A stretch of 64,000 bases of DNA, taken from NCBI GenBank assembly GCA_027919835.1, contig JANVFP010000061.1, positions 1 through 64,000 of the forward strand. The letters are read 5' to 3'. The notes beneath the pieces are model-generated. The model did not search any database. It saw only the letters and a program-made list of their open reading frames with translations, and had not been told where the DNA came from. How positions within the stretch are numbered: the first letter of the stretch is position 1; each line of letters opens with the position of its first letter. Shown here piece after piece: positions 33,595-45,027 of the stretch. The position numbers and the translations under genes are program-made. This DNA is from Lentinula raphanica (taxonomy: Eukaryota > Basidiomycota > Agaricomycetes > Agaricales > Omphalotaceae).

Positions 33595-36281
33595 ATGCGC
33601 TCTCATGGGTCTCTGAAGCTTTTGTGGCGGTGGAATGCATACCGGGAGGTTCCACATTTCCTCAAGGAATCGGTTGGTGCGAAACTTCAGCAGACACTCG
33701 ACGGTAACACCAGTGACTCGGATACGAAAGAGGCGGAGCAGAAGAAGACAAAGCAGACGACGCTAGATGTCAAGGTATTGAAAGCGACAGGTAAAAAGAA
33801 GGAAGAGAGTATGCGTGCAGAGGCGCAGCTTCGTGTTGACCATCTGATCATTCGTCTTATTTGTGCCCGAGGTCTTGTTCCCGAAATCTTGAATTCTCCA
33901 GAATGGCAGGAGCTACTGAAGACGATGAACCCAAAGATCAAAGTGAAAACCAGTAAAGTATTTCGAGATGAGCTCATTCCAAAAGAAGCTATCTTCGTAC
34001 GGCAAGAGCAACACAAGGCTCTTTCTGAGATTAGTAATCTCACCTGTTCTTTTGACGGTACAAAGGTACAAATATCCGACGTAAGGATACGATCTACACC
34101 GTACATGCAATCAAGCCATCCCGTGAAGGTACATTGATGATGTTTTCGATCCTCTCTGATGGCTTACTCTGTTCTACTATTCAGCGTATCTCCTCGATGG
34201 CGCGCAAGGAGCATCCGAAAATCACACAGCAGAGTGGGTGAAAGGCAAGATCATACCGGTATCTATTGCGTCTGTTCTCAATCACCCTGACGTACTCAAC
34301 GATTACATGCAACAGATCATGAAGTCCATCGGTGTGGCGAATTGGGCTGGATGTGTGTCTGACAGTACCAGTACCACTGCTAAAGTTCGAGCGGGAATTG
34401 CAGAAGAAATCCCAACTGTTGTCAATCTGGATGATTGCGTACATCTGCTGCATAATATGATAGATGATATATCTAAGCTCGCGGCTTTCAAAGAGGTGCG
34501 ACCCTATCAGTTCAGAGTTCTATGTTACAAGTATCTAATGCATGAATAGCCGTTGAATATCATGTAACAAATCGCCAAATATTTCAGTAAATCAGGCCTG
34601 GCGACGAATCGATTATTGGAGTACCGACGAGCCCAGTCTGCAAGCAACGCAGTCAGCGACAAATTTCTACGAATTCAGAAGCCGGTTGGGACACGTTTTG
34701 GTTCCCTTCATACATCTGCTATGTCCCTCCTACCTAATCTCCCTGCGATTCAAAGCCTAGTCGCAGATAAACAAATCAAGTTCCTCAATGTGAGTTACTT
34801 ACCTCTCGTACTGCACCTTGCGAGTCACCATTCTGATTCTGGTTGTACAGGCTCCAAAAATTCAGAAATTGTTTGCTCATTCATTCTCCGGAGATCTCGA
34901 GAAGTTCAGGCAGTCATTGCACGCTTACACATTGATCCAGTCATCCGGGCACTGTGGTCTCTCGAGGCAGCGGATGCAAATGCATCTGATGTCTTCGTTT
35001 TCTGGCTCGCAATTGCAGGGTATCTCGACGAAATGATGAAACGTCCTGAAGGGGCAACAGGAATCCCTGCGAACGTCACTCCCGAAGTGAAAACGATCTA
35101 TAACACTCGTTATAATGCTTTCTTCTCGAATGATCTGTATTTCGTTGCTTCTGCTTGACCCTCGTGCGTAACACTATCGACTTGTGATTATATTCCTACT
35201 CAAATGATCCTTGTTCACAGGTTACTCATCGCAGGACTTTTTGAAGCCCAATCTGACGATCACTATCCCTTCTACTCAGCCTCACCAAAATCCATCCGTG
35301 TCCCAACAAAGCGCCGCTCTCCGTACTCCCTTTCCGGATGCCTATGAACGTTTGAAGGAGGTTTTGAAGAAGTTGTTGAGGGATGTGTTGTATCTTCCTG
35401 AAAATGATTCAGATGAATGTCGGGAGAGGCTTTTTGGAGAGTGCTCGAAGGTTGCCATTGTCGATTCCTTGAAAACTCAAGTCGAAGATTTTTGGTATGG
35501 TCGCCGGCCATTCAATGCACCACTCAGTCAACGAACATCTCTCGAGTGGTGGCGACGTTTGCAAAGGAACTCGAATGCAAATGTCCTTGCTGTGCGGAAT
35601 TCTTTTGACTATCTCTCACGATCTCACTGACTAACTTACTCTCAGTTTCTTGCCATCAAGATCTTCTCAATCTCAGTCAACTCAATGACAGACGAGCGTA
35701 CAAACTCATATATTACTTGGTTGAACTCTCCCCTCCGAGGTAATCAGCTTGTTGGAACTTTGATCGACATGATCCAGGTTGGACAGTGGTACCGAAAGGT
35801 GTGTCAGTTGTTGCAGAGTCAGAGGAATACTAACTAATGTTCTTCTTCCTTCTAGAAGTCAGACGACACCACGATCAAAAAGCAACCTGTGGTTGGGTTC
35901 CGCTTCATCGAGGCTGAGCGGCTGGAACGAATCAAAGAGGCTGAACTAAATGCAGCGGAGGAGGGAGATGATGAAGACCTCAATGACCGACTGGAGCCAA
36001 ACGACGACAACGGTGATGAAGCCAACGACGATGACGAATTTGACATCGATACTCCCATACCTCCTCGTGAGCCCGAATTCCGAATCGACCGTCACATCAA
36101 TCTACGCGCTCCAGCTTTGCGAGACTTGATTTCATTGACTCCGGTACTCAAAACCATGCCTGCACCTATTGGTCTTACTTCAGGTGCTACTGATGGAACT
36201 CCAGCTAATGCTGACGAGCCTATGAAAGTAATTTTCGGACAATATTTGACATCGATCAGCTTTCCGGACCTGCAGCCGTGA
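33595..36281 (+). CDS. hAT-type transposase gene, probably inactive
   Basis: Blocks in order: a charged N-terminal part (33,700-33,800), helical RVDHLIIRLICARGLVPEIL, then (34,185-34,500) LLDGAQGASENHTAEW, GCVSDSTSTTAKVRA and NLDDCVHLLHNMIDDISKL, which match the DUF659/RNase H-like core of hAT transposases (D in the SDST motif, C..H in DDCVHLLHN). SGLATNRLLEYRR and VGTRFGSLHTSAMSLL follow. The C-terminal dimerisation region is FLAIKIFSISVNSMTDERT followed by WLNSPLRGNQLVG and an acidic tail (DDEDLNDRLEPNDDNGD) to a stop at 36,279-36,281. Between LYFVA and LDPR at about 35,150 the frame shifts, so this copy may not make a full enzyme. hAT elements generate 8-bp target duplications. Confidence 0.7.
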
Positions 36282-37010
36282 CTCTGACTCGGAACGTGAC
36301 TTGAACTTTGCACTTCGACTCGTCTGAGCACTACGGATCTCAACTTTGACTTTTCTGAGTAATCGATATCTATGATTCATCCCTCCCTTTGATAGGTATG
36401 GAGAACAGCACGTTAGACTTCGACTCATTTGTACAACTCTCGTGGAAAATTTTTGATATCGAGTCATGTTCAGTCGGAAAGGACTCATAGCGTATCGATG
36501 TAGACTCATCTTCGACAGATATGGACTCGCATCATTTTGACTGCGGTTGGTTACGGTGCGAGTACGTTATTGAATTCGAACATAAGTGTGTATGCATCTT
36601 TAGACCTCGCGTTCTAGCTCATGTACCGCTTGTCCGAAATGATTGATTGATGGTTTTGCGGAATTGTCGCTGGTTCGATTCTCATTCAATGAGCCGGACT
36701 TTCGGAAGCAGATCGTATGCGTAAAGAATTTAGATTCATGATCCGTGCATGATTTACACTGATCTACATACTCACACGATCCCAAACTCGAGAAAAAGAA
36801 GCAAGTTCTTGAATTCTAATTTCTGTACATAGCTTTGGTTTACTAAGCATTCTTTGATCCCACTAAGCAGTTTTTAATTCGAATACATAAGCATTTTTTA
36901 ATTCGACGAGGCGAAGCCTCATGGCAGATATCATGCTCGTTCCAGCGATTAGCAAGAATTAAAAAACAGTAGACTGAATTTGCGCACCAGCAAAATGCCC
37001 CCCCCTTTTT
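36282..37010 (+). mobile_element. hAT 3' subterminal region
   Basis: Between 36,300 and 36,540 there are about eight GACTC/GAGTC motifs in both orientations (CGACTCGTCTGAG, CGACTCATTTG, GAGTCATG, GGACTCATAG, GGACTCGCATC), as is usual where hAT transposases bind. A block at 36,838-36,935 (ACTAAGCATTCTTTGATCCC to GCGAAGCCTCATGGCA) recurs at 53,776-53,840. The exact terminal repeat was not found. Confidence 0.55.
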
Positions 37011-37310
37011 TTTCCCTTTTCTCGCCGCCTTGATTTTTAGAGTACACGTCCTCCGCGGCTTCGATTCGATTCGTCCTGGCGGCTTCGTGAGTCGAGGGTC
37101 ATGAAGGATTGACGGGAATACTTATCTGATGGGATATGTGGCGCGTTTTTTGTGTTTTGCTACGTGGCGGCGTACTTTGTTCGTACTTGAATTTAATATT
37201 TAAAAAACTACAGCTCATTCAATGAATAATATTGGTAGATATCGCTATCCATCCCACTGTAATCAATCAGAGTCAGTAAACAAGTCTCAGAAAGAAGGGA
37301 AAAGCCCACC

Positions 37311-37812
37311 TCACGCCTTGACGATACTCGAAATCAACGGACCAACGATAGAGTTCCACACGTTCGCCTGGTTTCCATTGAAGATGAACACCTCGCGATG
37401 GGTTTTGCGGCCTTGACAGAAATGTCGGCGAGCTGAGCGTGGAGAGATTGAATACGTACAGTGGGGACAGTAATCGTACGGACGGTCGAAGCATGCGAGC
37501 TCGAGGAGGATATGCGCAAGTGCCTCTGAGGCGACGATGAGCCAGCTGGGTCTCGACATCGATAACAAACGACGTACCCGCTCTGCGCCTTCGTTTGACC
37601 GCGATGGGCCTCATCCATACTCGATTCGGACACGGACACTCCCTGTTCCACTCCGCTCTTCGTCTAGCGAAGTTCTTCGACATTCCAACCTTCCACTTGT
37701 TGCCGTTGTCGATGAAAACGTATAAAAAGCCGGGCCCATCTGCGAGAGAAGTCGGACGAGCTCTGCGGGACGCGTACATAGTGCGCAATACTCGGCGGGG
37801 TCGCTTGGTCAT
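37311..37812 (-). CDS. T5orf172/GIY-YIG-type domain protein, apparently intact
   Basis: Three exons: 37,812 down to about 37,579, then about 37,530-37,462, then about 37,413 to the stop near 37,311. Joined in frame they read GFLYVFIDNGNKWKVGMSKN, RRAEWNRECPCPNRVWMRPI, KRRRRA, then EALAHILLELACFDRPYDYC, PHCRKTHREVFIFNG and VWNSIVGPLISSIVKA. This is the fungal T5orf172 (Mug113-like) pattern, with GxLYVF..G..WKVGM as the GIY-YIG-like core and YCxxCxxxHxEvF as the zinc-type signature. The product is about 125 residues. Members are thought to bind or nick DNA; function in fungi is not established. The GT-AG boundaries are good (GTACGT donors). Confidence 0.65.
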
Positions 37813-39275
37813 AGCTGAGAGATTGGAGGAGGGCTGGCAATGGTGTCTGGGGAAGAGGTAGTTATATAGGTTTATGGATCTGGATTATGAGCGTGGAGGA
37901 AAGCTGGAAAGCGCAAGATGAGTTGATGCAGTCGATGGGATCAGTTACCAAGCAATGACTTGTCGTTTCTTGATCAAGATCTTGCGTACTTCCATCGGTT
38001 CTAAGCCGACTCACTCTTTCCCGACTTGGTAATTGCCGCCTCGCGATACATTCCATTATTCCCGCCCTCAGTAAGCCCTACCGGATTTGGATAACGTTTC
38101 GCAACCCACGCAACGAAACCGACATCGATATATGAAGCTTGCATGATCATTATCGTTTGCAGCGACAGCTTCATCGTGGGCGTCACCCCGATATCCTCCC
38201 ATTCCTCTTTCTCTTTTCAGCGTACTTGATACGCTGTCCAGATCTTGAGGTTGAGCGCGGCTCGTGAAAGGCAACGGAAACACCGAGCTCTTGTCAAACA
38301 GAGGAAAATGCGCGAGCTAGGTATGGATATGGGCAACGACATCTCCGACAATGTCCATGCTCCTTCGACCGAAGAACAAGCAGGACTTGCATATCCTGTC
38401 GACGCTCCAGCCGGGTTTCATGCCGCGATGATTTCTCCACCTCCTCCGCCTCCGCCTGGTATCGTGCGACAGTCCTTCACCGATGATCCCAACGAGAACT
38501 CTTTTCCACAAACCATAGCCACACAAGGGCACGGATGAGTAACGAAGAGATAGCTAGTCTTGAGCCGATTATCGCTGATGCTTAGGACCAATGGGACCGT
38601 CAGGTACGTCAATCTGAGATGCATTCTTTCACTCCCGACTCATAAAATCGTCTTACAGCGCCGTGTTGCTTTCATCGCTGCGTCACATTAGCTTACAATT
38701 GGTACCATCATTGGAAGGGGCACTGCTTGACTTACTTGATGACCATGTATTCACCGACTTTACACATTCCAGCGGCATCTACCAAGTTTTCGACTGCCTC
38801 TGTCATTACACGATCTTCGAGACCATGGACTGTGATCCAGAGAAAAACGTGGTAATCTGAGAACATGAACACATACCTTATTCACGCAAGTCCTACAAAT
38901 TAGACAACGAGCTCGTTTCGGTTCGCTCTCAAACTTGGTGCACGATAGAACTTCTCCGCCAACAGACCATTATGATTCGGAGTCTTCTTCAGGATGGTTC
39001 AGTATCGTGTTCAGATCCATCCATTGCTGAATACGAGTTCAGTAGGATATATCCGGCAACGTTATGGCATGAATCGCGTCTGCACTCCACAGCGAAATGA
39101 TTGACCCATGGAAACTTACAAGCTGATAAGATGTATGATAATAACCTGTTACGATGATCGACCACACATGATGATTGACCATACATAATCGTAGACAGTT
39201 TTTCGTTGAGGGTTTCGATTTTGCCAGTGGGAACGGTGCTTGATTGCCACCTCAATCATTCGATCGGTGAGGAGG
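37813..39275. other. No recognised gene
   Basis: A plus-strand frame at 38,245-38,538 (97 codons) begins with a basic helix (MRLSAARERQRKHRALVKQR) and ends in a Pro-rich stretch; it has no recognised domain but may be an exon. Frames at 38,663-38,860 (plus) and 38,989-39,255 (minus) are unassigned. Confidence 0.35.
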
Positions 39276-39279
39276 TCCC

Positions 39280-41235
39280 TCAAAAACCGTTACATATCAG
39301 CGCGACACGAGCAAGCACCTGTGTACAGCAACTCACTTGAGCATTGTGAACGCGAGCTTCTAGAAACTCTTGAAAGTTCTCGTATTCCTCGTCTTGGTAG
39401 CCTTGTTTTCTCCACTGGGACTGGGCAACAACTTCCCCATGCCAGATCAGGATATGAAAGAAAGTATCTGACATCGTATTGAGCTCCACTTGAAACTGCG
39501 TCACCGTTTGCGACAGATCAAGTTTTTCCAATCCCTCAGGAGCTCATCCAGGATAACATCTATAGATGCTGAAGGATCCAGTAGACGAAGTGGATACTCG
39601 GATTTGGAACCAGGGCTTGCCTCGGCCAGTTGTCGAGTCGAAGCCGCAGAACGTGTGATACGAGAACGAACAGCCCAGTAGAACTTCCTTCGAGCATCCT
39701 TCCAAACAGCAGGTTGGCAAATCCTTTGGCCTCCATACGTCCCGTACGACTGCAAGTGTTTCATGTTAGCTGGACCTGCGACTGCAATACAAAGACTTAC
39801 TCATGAAGATCCACGTAAAGGCGGGCTATTTGTTTATATGTAGGCTGCAAGATAGCCTCTCGTCTCTCAAGGGCAGCAGTGGCAGCAGCTTTTTCGTTTT
39901 TGTGCTGTCCTTGCTTTCATTTTCCACTTTCGCGTACTCGGCATCAAGACGCTCCATCGAGGCTATTATTCTATTTTGTCGGAACTTGATCTCGACGATA
40001 CCCTCAGGCTCCAGAACACTGGTGCGCGGATATGTCTGATACGGTAGAGAGTAAGGCCCATAGCTACTTGGAGCTGAGCAGCAAGGAATTTGGCTCCAGA
40101 CACCGTTTCTATGGTGGGATTTTCGACTTGAAGGCGTGGTTCGACTTCCAGGAAATGGAAAGAGTCATCAGCATGACTATACAGATCTGTTTACAGGTGG
40201 GTGAAGGGGTAAAAGAGAACAACAACTGAGAACGTACATTCGACTATTCCAGCGCTAACATATCCGACAAGTTTTGCTAGACGCACGGCCGCGCGTTCCC
40301 TTTTCTTGTCGGGCTTGGCAATTGTCACAGGAGCCTCTTCGATACTCTTTTGATAACGACGTTGGACAAAGCAATCACGTCCGAACAAAGAGATGGCGTT
40401 TCCATACTGATCAGCTAGAAGTTGCACTTCGGGATGGCGAGCAGCTTCAGCCAGCTTCAAGAGGAATATAGATGAGCCCAGAATATAGATGAACAAATGC
40501 ATAAGAACACGATGATCGTAGATCGCATCCAGGTATCCAGCGACAGCGTGACACACGTTCTTGAAAGCTTCGGAATGTTCCGCTTTTCGGATGCCGTTCC
40601 CTCCACCTCCTTCACTGGCCTTGATCATGACGGGCGTAACGCAAGCTGCCTGATAGGCCGAGTCGGGGACGATGACGTATCCAGCCTCGGACAGAGCAGT
40701 GTCGGATATCCCCGTTCCAGACCATGGCATTGTAGGAACGTGAGCACGCTGGCGACGATGGTACTGGAATTTTGTCGCCTAAACTCCTCATTGCGCTGCC
40801 AGGAGGACCAATAAAGACGATCTTGTTTTTACTAGCTGTCAGGCTCTCCGGTAGACGTGAATTTTCGGAAGCATGTCCCCAATCAGCCTAGACATGAACA
40901 CCAGCACGTTTTGCGACATCGACGATGAGATCAACGTTGGGGAAGTTGTTGTTATTCGTCCCTCTGAGAACTTCGATATACCGATGGGCCATACGAAGGT
41001 ATTCGTTAGCCTCGAGATCTTCGGATATCCATGACTGTGATATCTACTTGACGTTCGCTACCGAAGGTTCCATAGCTCCATTGTCGGATGGACCTGATTT
41101 CTTGAACGGTAGCAATACCTGCAGAACAATACCTTAAGCATATTGTTCACGAGCACGAGTAGAGAACAAGGAGTTGTCAAAGGCGTGTACGGTAGATATC
41201 ATGAGCCACGACTCGAGGTATGAAGAATTCAAAAC
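39280..41235 (-). pseudogene. ACC1: Acetyl-CoA carboxylase relic with a very large internal deletion
   Basis: From 41,215 down: VNN, intron, GIATVQEIRSIRQWSYGTFG, RYIEVLRGTNNNNFPNVDLI, IVFIGPPGSAMRSLGDKI-like, [110 protein letters not shown]. This is the biotin carboxylase domain of fungal ACC1. At about 40,020 it fuses directly and out of frame to [20 protein letters not shown] and then KDARRKFYWAVRSRITRSAA, which belong to the far C-terminus of the carboxyltransferase domain. The BCCP domain, the central region and most of the CT domain are missing, roughly 1,500 residues or more by my recollection of the protein. The ATP-loop Lys of GGGGKG is Asn here, and several frames are broken. ACC1 makes malonyl-CoA; this copy cannot. 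Confidence 0.85.
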
Positions 41236-41239
41236 GCTT

Positions 41240-41753
41240 ACTGCAGGGTTTATTTCCTTCCAATTTTTGAAGAGAAGTCCCCACTATTTTCAGAGATGAA
41301 TGTGTAGCGATGAGAGTCAAAATGGCTTATGGTTTATGTCTGTGGAGAAACTGTTTTTTTCAAGTTTTTTCAAGTGGAAAGAAGAAGAAAAAGAAGAGAA
41401 AAGAGAGAGATGTCAAAGGCTTATGGTTTATGTCTGTGGATAGGCTAAGGTATGATCATATGAAGATGGATGACCACTGTACCTGCCAAGCCCTAAAACG
41501 GGACCATGATCTTGAAGTCTCCATGGATTTTGATGATAGCGTCAGTCAAAACACTCTACGAAGTTACGAATTCGCGTAAACAGTAGTGGTGGAATATGGA
41601 ATCACAATCGAAGCAGGCTTGGCGTAGAATCTTTTCGCGGTTGGCCAATGAATGAAATCAGTTCTCTACGAAAGTTCATCAGCCAAAGGCGGCGAGTGGA
41701 AGCGACTGTACTTACTGAAGCCATCTCATGAGTTAAGCAGACCTCAGAGTCCA
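41240..41753. repeat. Non-coding stretch with a short direct repeat
   Basis: GGCTTATGGTTTATGTCTGT followed by GGA occurs at about 41,325 and again at about 41,418, separated by an A/G-rich run (GAAGAAGAAAAAGAAG). No gene is recognised. Confidence 0.45.
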
Positions 41754-43928
41754 TTATTCGAGGCAGACATAAAACAAGCCTACGGAGAATCTGTCAAAGA
41801 ATCTCAAAGATTTGCTGGAAAGAAACATGGAAGGCAAGTGAGAAGAGATGGTCGTGGAAATGCTTGAGGATGAACGCGTCTGCTTGAATATTTCATCGAC
41901 AATCACATCTATTGATCTACTTAGATGGCAGGATAGATAAACTAAAAAGTAATCGGGATACAAAGCTCGAACGTATGCAAGGGCCATGCACCACAAACGT
42001 ATTACGTCACCTTCATTCGAAAATTGAGAGATTGGTTCGAGGAAAGAGTCTAGAGCTTGGATCTCCGCAGTGGTCATCAAACCCGAAGGGGGTTCAACAT
42101 GCACTTCATTGAGAACTGGTGGAGGACCGTGCCGTCCGAGCCAAGTGCTGGCACCCTCTTCATGTGCATAGTTGCGCCGTAGTGATTGTAACAACGCTTC
42201 ATCTTCCAAATCTTCCCAGTCAACACCAAAATCCGCTAACTCTTGATCCGACATAGAAAAGTCGTCCACACTATCGCCTCGTATCCCATGGACAAGCATG
42301 TCGAAACCCCACATATCTTCTGGGCTACGACTTGGTCCGTCTCGCTGAGTAATCCGGTGATTATTCCAGCCCTCGGCCCAGAATGCTAGAATAATGTTGA
42401 TGGTGTCCATGAATAGATACTGGAGAAGCCAAATGTGGTTCGGATTGCTGATATCCAGATGGTAGCGTTGCTCGAGCCCGGAAAATATGTCGTTCCATGG
42501 CTGAGTAATGTAATTCGATACATCTACCCATAGTCTCTCGATACGAACGTTGTGAACAGATCTAAATGGGAATCAGGAAGGGAGTTCGAATGAAGATACA
42601 ACATCGCACCTTCCCCAAATATACGATCCTCGTCCTGAACCTCGGGCGTGTTCCATGTAAGCCGCAACCCATACGTTCTCCACACCATGATCTCCTCGTA
42701 TCCGTGAAGGTAATCCATATCTTGCAGCAGCAGACATGAACAAAGAGAGAACGGTCGAGGAGCGGTTATTGTTGTGTGCGCGGAGGGCTGCGATTAAACG
42801 AGAATAACCATCAATAAACCCATGAATCACAATACCCCATCGTATAAGTCCTGGTTCCGGAAAAATTAGCACCATACAACATAATGGCACAAGACTCAAG
42901 ACTCTTACGCTGGTGCCCATCATGGTGCCAAAGCGAATTAGGGCCGAGAACTGTGTAGCGACGACGGCGAATTCGGATCCGGTCGAAGGTACGTTGAACG
43001 GGGTTAATTCTCATCAAAGATTGTCGAATCCTTTCATACGGTACGACGTGACCAAGCCGTCGCAGCATTCCATCCAATATTCGTATCCCAGCACTGGGAT
43101 AATGTGAACGGAGCAACTGTATCATCGTATCGAGATCATCGTTGGACATATTTGAAAGGCGACTTGATGACGACGAAGACTGGATTGCATTTGCCGCGTT
43201 TTGAACTTCTGGAGGTAGGGTTTCTGGATCAAGACTGTCGTCCTGAGCAGCATTATTTGCATCCATTCTATCTGCAAACGGTGTATGTCCTGGAGACACT
43301 ATGCCGTATTCAAGAAGTGACCTCCTAACCGTCCTAGTGCTTAAACCCAAGAAATATGCGATACCGCTAGTCGAACGACGCCCATGAGCCCACTGTAGGA
43401 AGCTGGGATCAATAATTGCCCGAGGTCGCCCTGCAGAACCACTGTGCTCCCAAGAGACGATGTTTGGGCGTCCATGATGACTTTGTTCCACTCGTTGATC
43501 GTATATCGTCCGAAGGTCCATGATCATACTTTGTATGTTTGTTTGAAGTGTTTGCCATTCTGCTTGGTCGAGAAATGTCGCTGAATTCTGTTCGCGCTGA
43601 GCTTGAGCATATTTACTAGCTCAGGGGTTTCACTTACCTGAGCAACGAGATTGGCATATTCTTCGAGGTTTTCGCCTAGCAGTAGTATATGAAAGACATC
43701 TGTCGTGTCATCCTGAGATATTTGGTTCAAAACAGACTGGAAGTGGTGGTAATGTCTTTGAAACTCGTCCTGGAGTGTGAGGGCATCGGCGGGACCTGAA
43801 ATGTTCGGGTCTTGTAATGAAATAGGAGTGCTTGCCCGACAGAATATTGAGTAGGCATGCCAGTTCAGACATGGAAGTACCAGTAAGACCACAGATAGCA
43901 GTAAAGACGAGGAAAATGGGGGGTTCAT
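41754..43928 (-). CDS. DDE integrase-core (rve-like) gene of a eukaryotic DNA transposon type
   Basis: From high to low: an N-terminal helical part ([35 protein letters not shown]), then [40 protein letters not shown] followed by [14 protein letters not shown] (helix-turn-helix), a Ser-rich linker, [20 protein letters not shown], and the catalytic core [69 protein letters not shown]. Candidate catalytic residues are the D of WHHDG, the D of RGDHG and the E of RIERLW. The C-terminus ends [16 protein letters not shown]. Introns at about 43,520-43,640, 42,850-42,905 and 42,550-42,610 splice plausibly. Members with this core occur in fungi and fish genomes; relation to IS3EU-like elements is my inference. 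No terminal repeats were found. Confidence 0.7.
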
Positions 43929-45027
43929 GATCGCGGTTCAAGTTCAACGTTCAACCTCAGGGTCGAATCAATTCTATGGCAACCATGTGGCGCCACCAAT
44001 CGCGATGAACGTCTTCCGACGTCTGCTGGTCGATTCGCTGTACTTATTGCTAAACCGCTTTGAGTAGTCTGCAGATATCTGGGCGAATTTCTTTCTATTG
44101 GCACCTCACCTTGCCAAGTATTCGTACATGATTTCAACGTGAGCGATAACAACTTTCCCGCAAACTCGAGCTTAGTGCTTGGTTTTTCCTTGAAGATTCC
44201 TAGCAGTGGATTTAACATGGTCAACTGCTCAAAGATTCTTGGTCGACACGAGTACTAACCTCGCCCAAGCCAATCCCGTTGCTTACAATTTGAACCTGCC
44301 ATGCAATATGCCACTTTCTTTGATGGTGAAGACACGTTGGTTGATCAGAACGCGTCCTCTCTGCCTTCTGCGATGATGGTTGAGAACTAAAGGGGGTTTC
44401 AATGGTACGATATCGATGCGAAAGCTTTTCGCCCGTGGGTTTCAGCCTGTTTCAGCCCTCACTGTGCAACGCCGATACCATAATGGCATTTGCCACGGAA
44501 CCGCCGACCTTCCAAGGTCCCTTGCACAGACTGGCGGATTTCCGTTGACAGTTAGGAAAAATAGGCTATCTTGGCCAATCATCTCAGACGTTCTACGATA
44601 TGTATTATAAGCTGGAACTATATGCCTTGAACACAGATCCCACCCTGAGAACTCACCTTGCAGATCCGCGAGCTCCCTTCTATCCTTTAAATGTGTCCTC
44701 CATACATTTCGTCCTCAGAACGTTCTTCATTCTCCTGGACTCAGCTGAAAATGGATGCTCAGTAGATATTATCGAAAATACCAAAAGCACTAACCTTACA
44801 ATTCGTTGGAAAGCTTCTTTGCAGTCGAGGGTTAATGCATAATGACCATGCCATTTCTTTAAATTGTACCTATCCTCAATCTACTACAAGTTTACACTTT
44901 GCATTTCTTGTGTGTTAAATAAGATAATGATAAGACGACTTAGTTGAACATAGTACATTGAGTATTATAAGAGGTCGTATCGATAATTAGTGAGTCCCAA
45001 ATGTGAAGTATAAAGTAGTCTCTGTGA
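43929..45027. other. No recognised gene
   Basis: A minus-strand frame at 43,925-44,224 (99 codons) and plus-strand frames at 44,380-44,610 and 44,600-44,842 have no recognised domain. AT-rich sequence follows to the stop of the Spt5-like gene. Confidence 0.35.
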
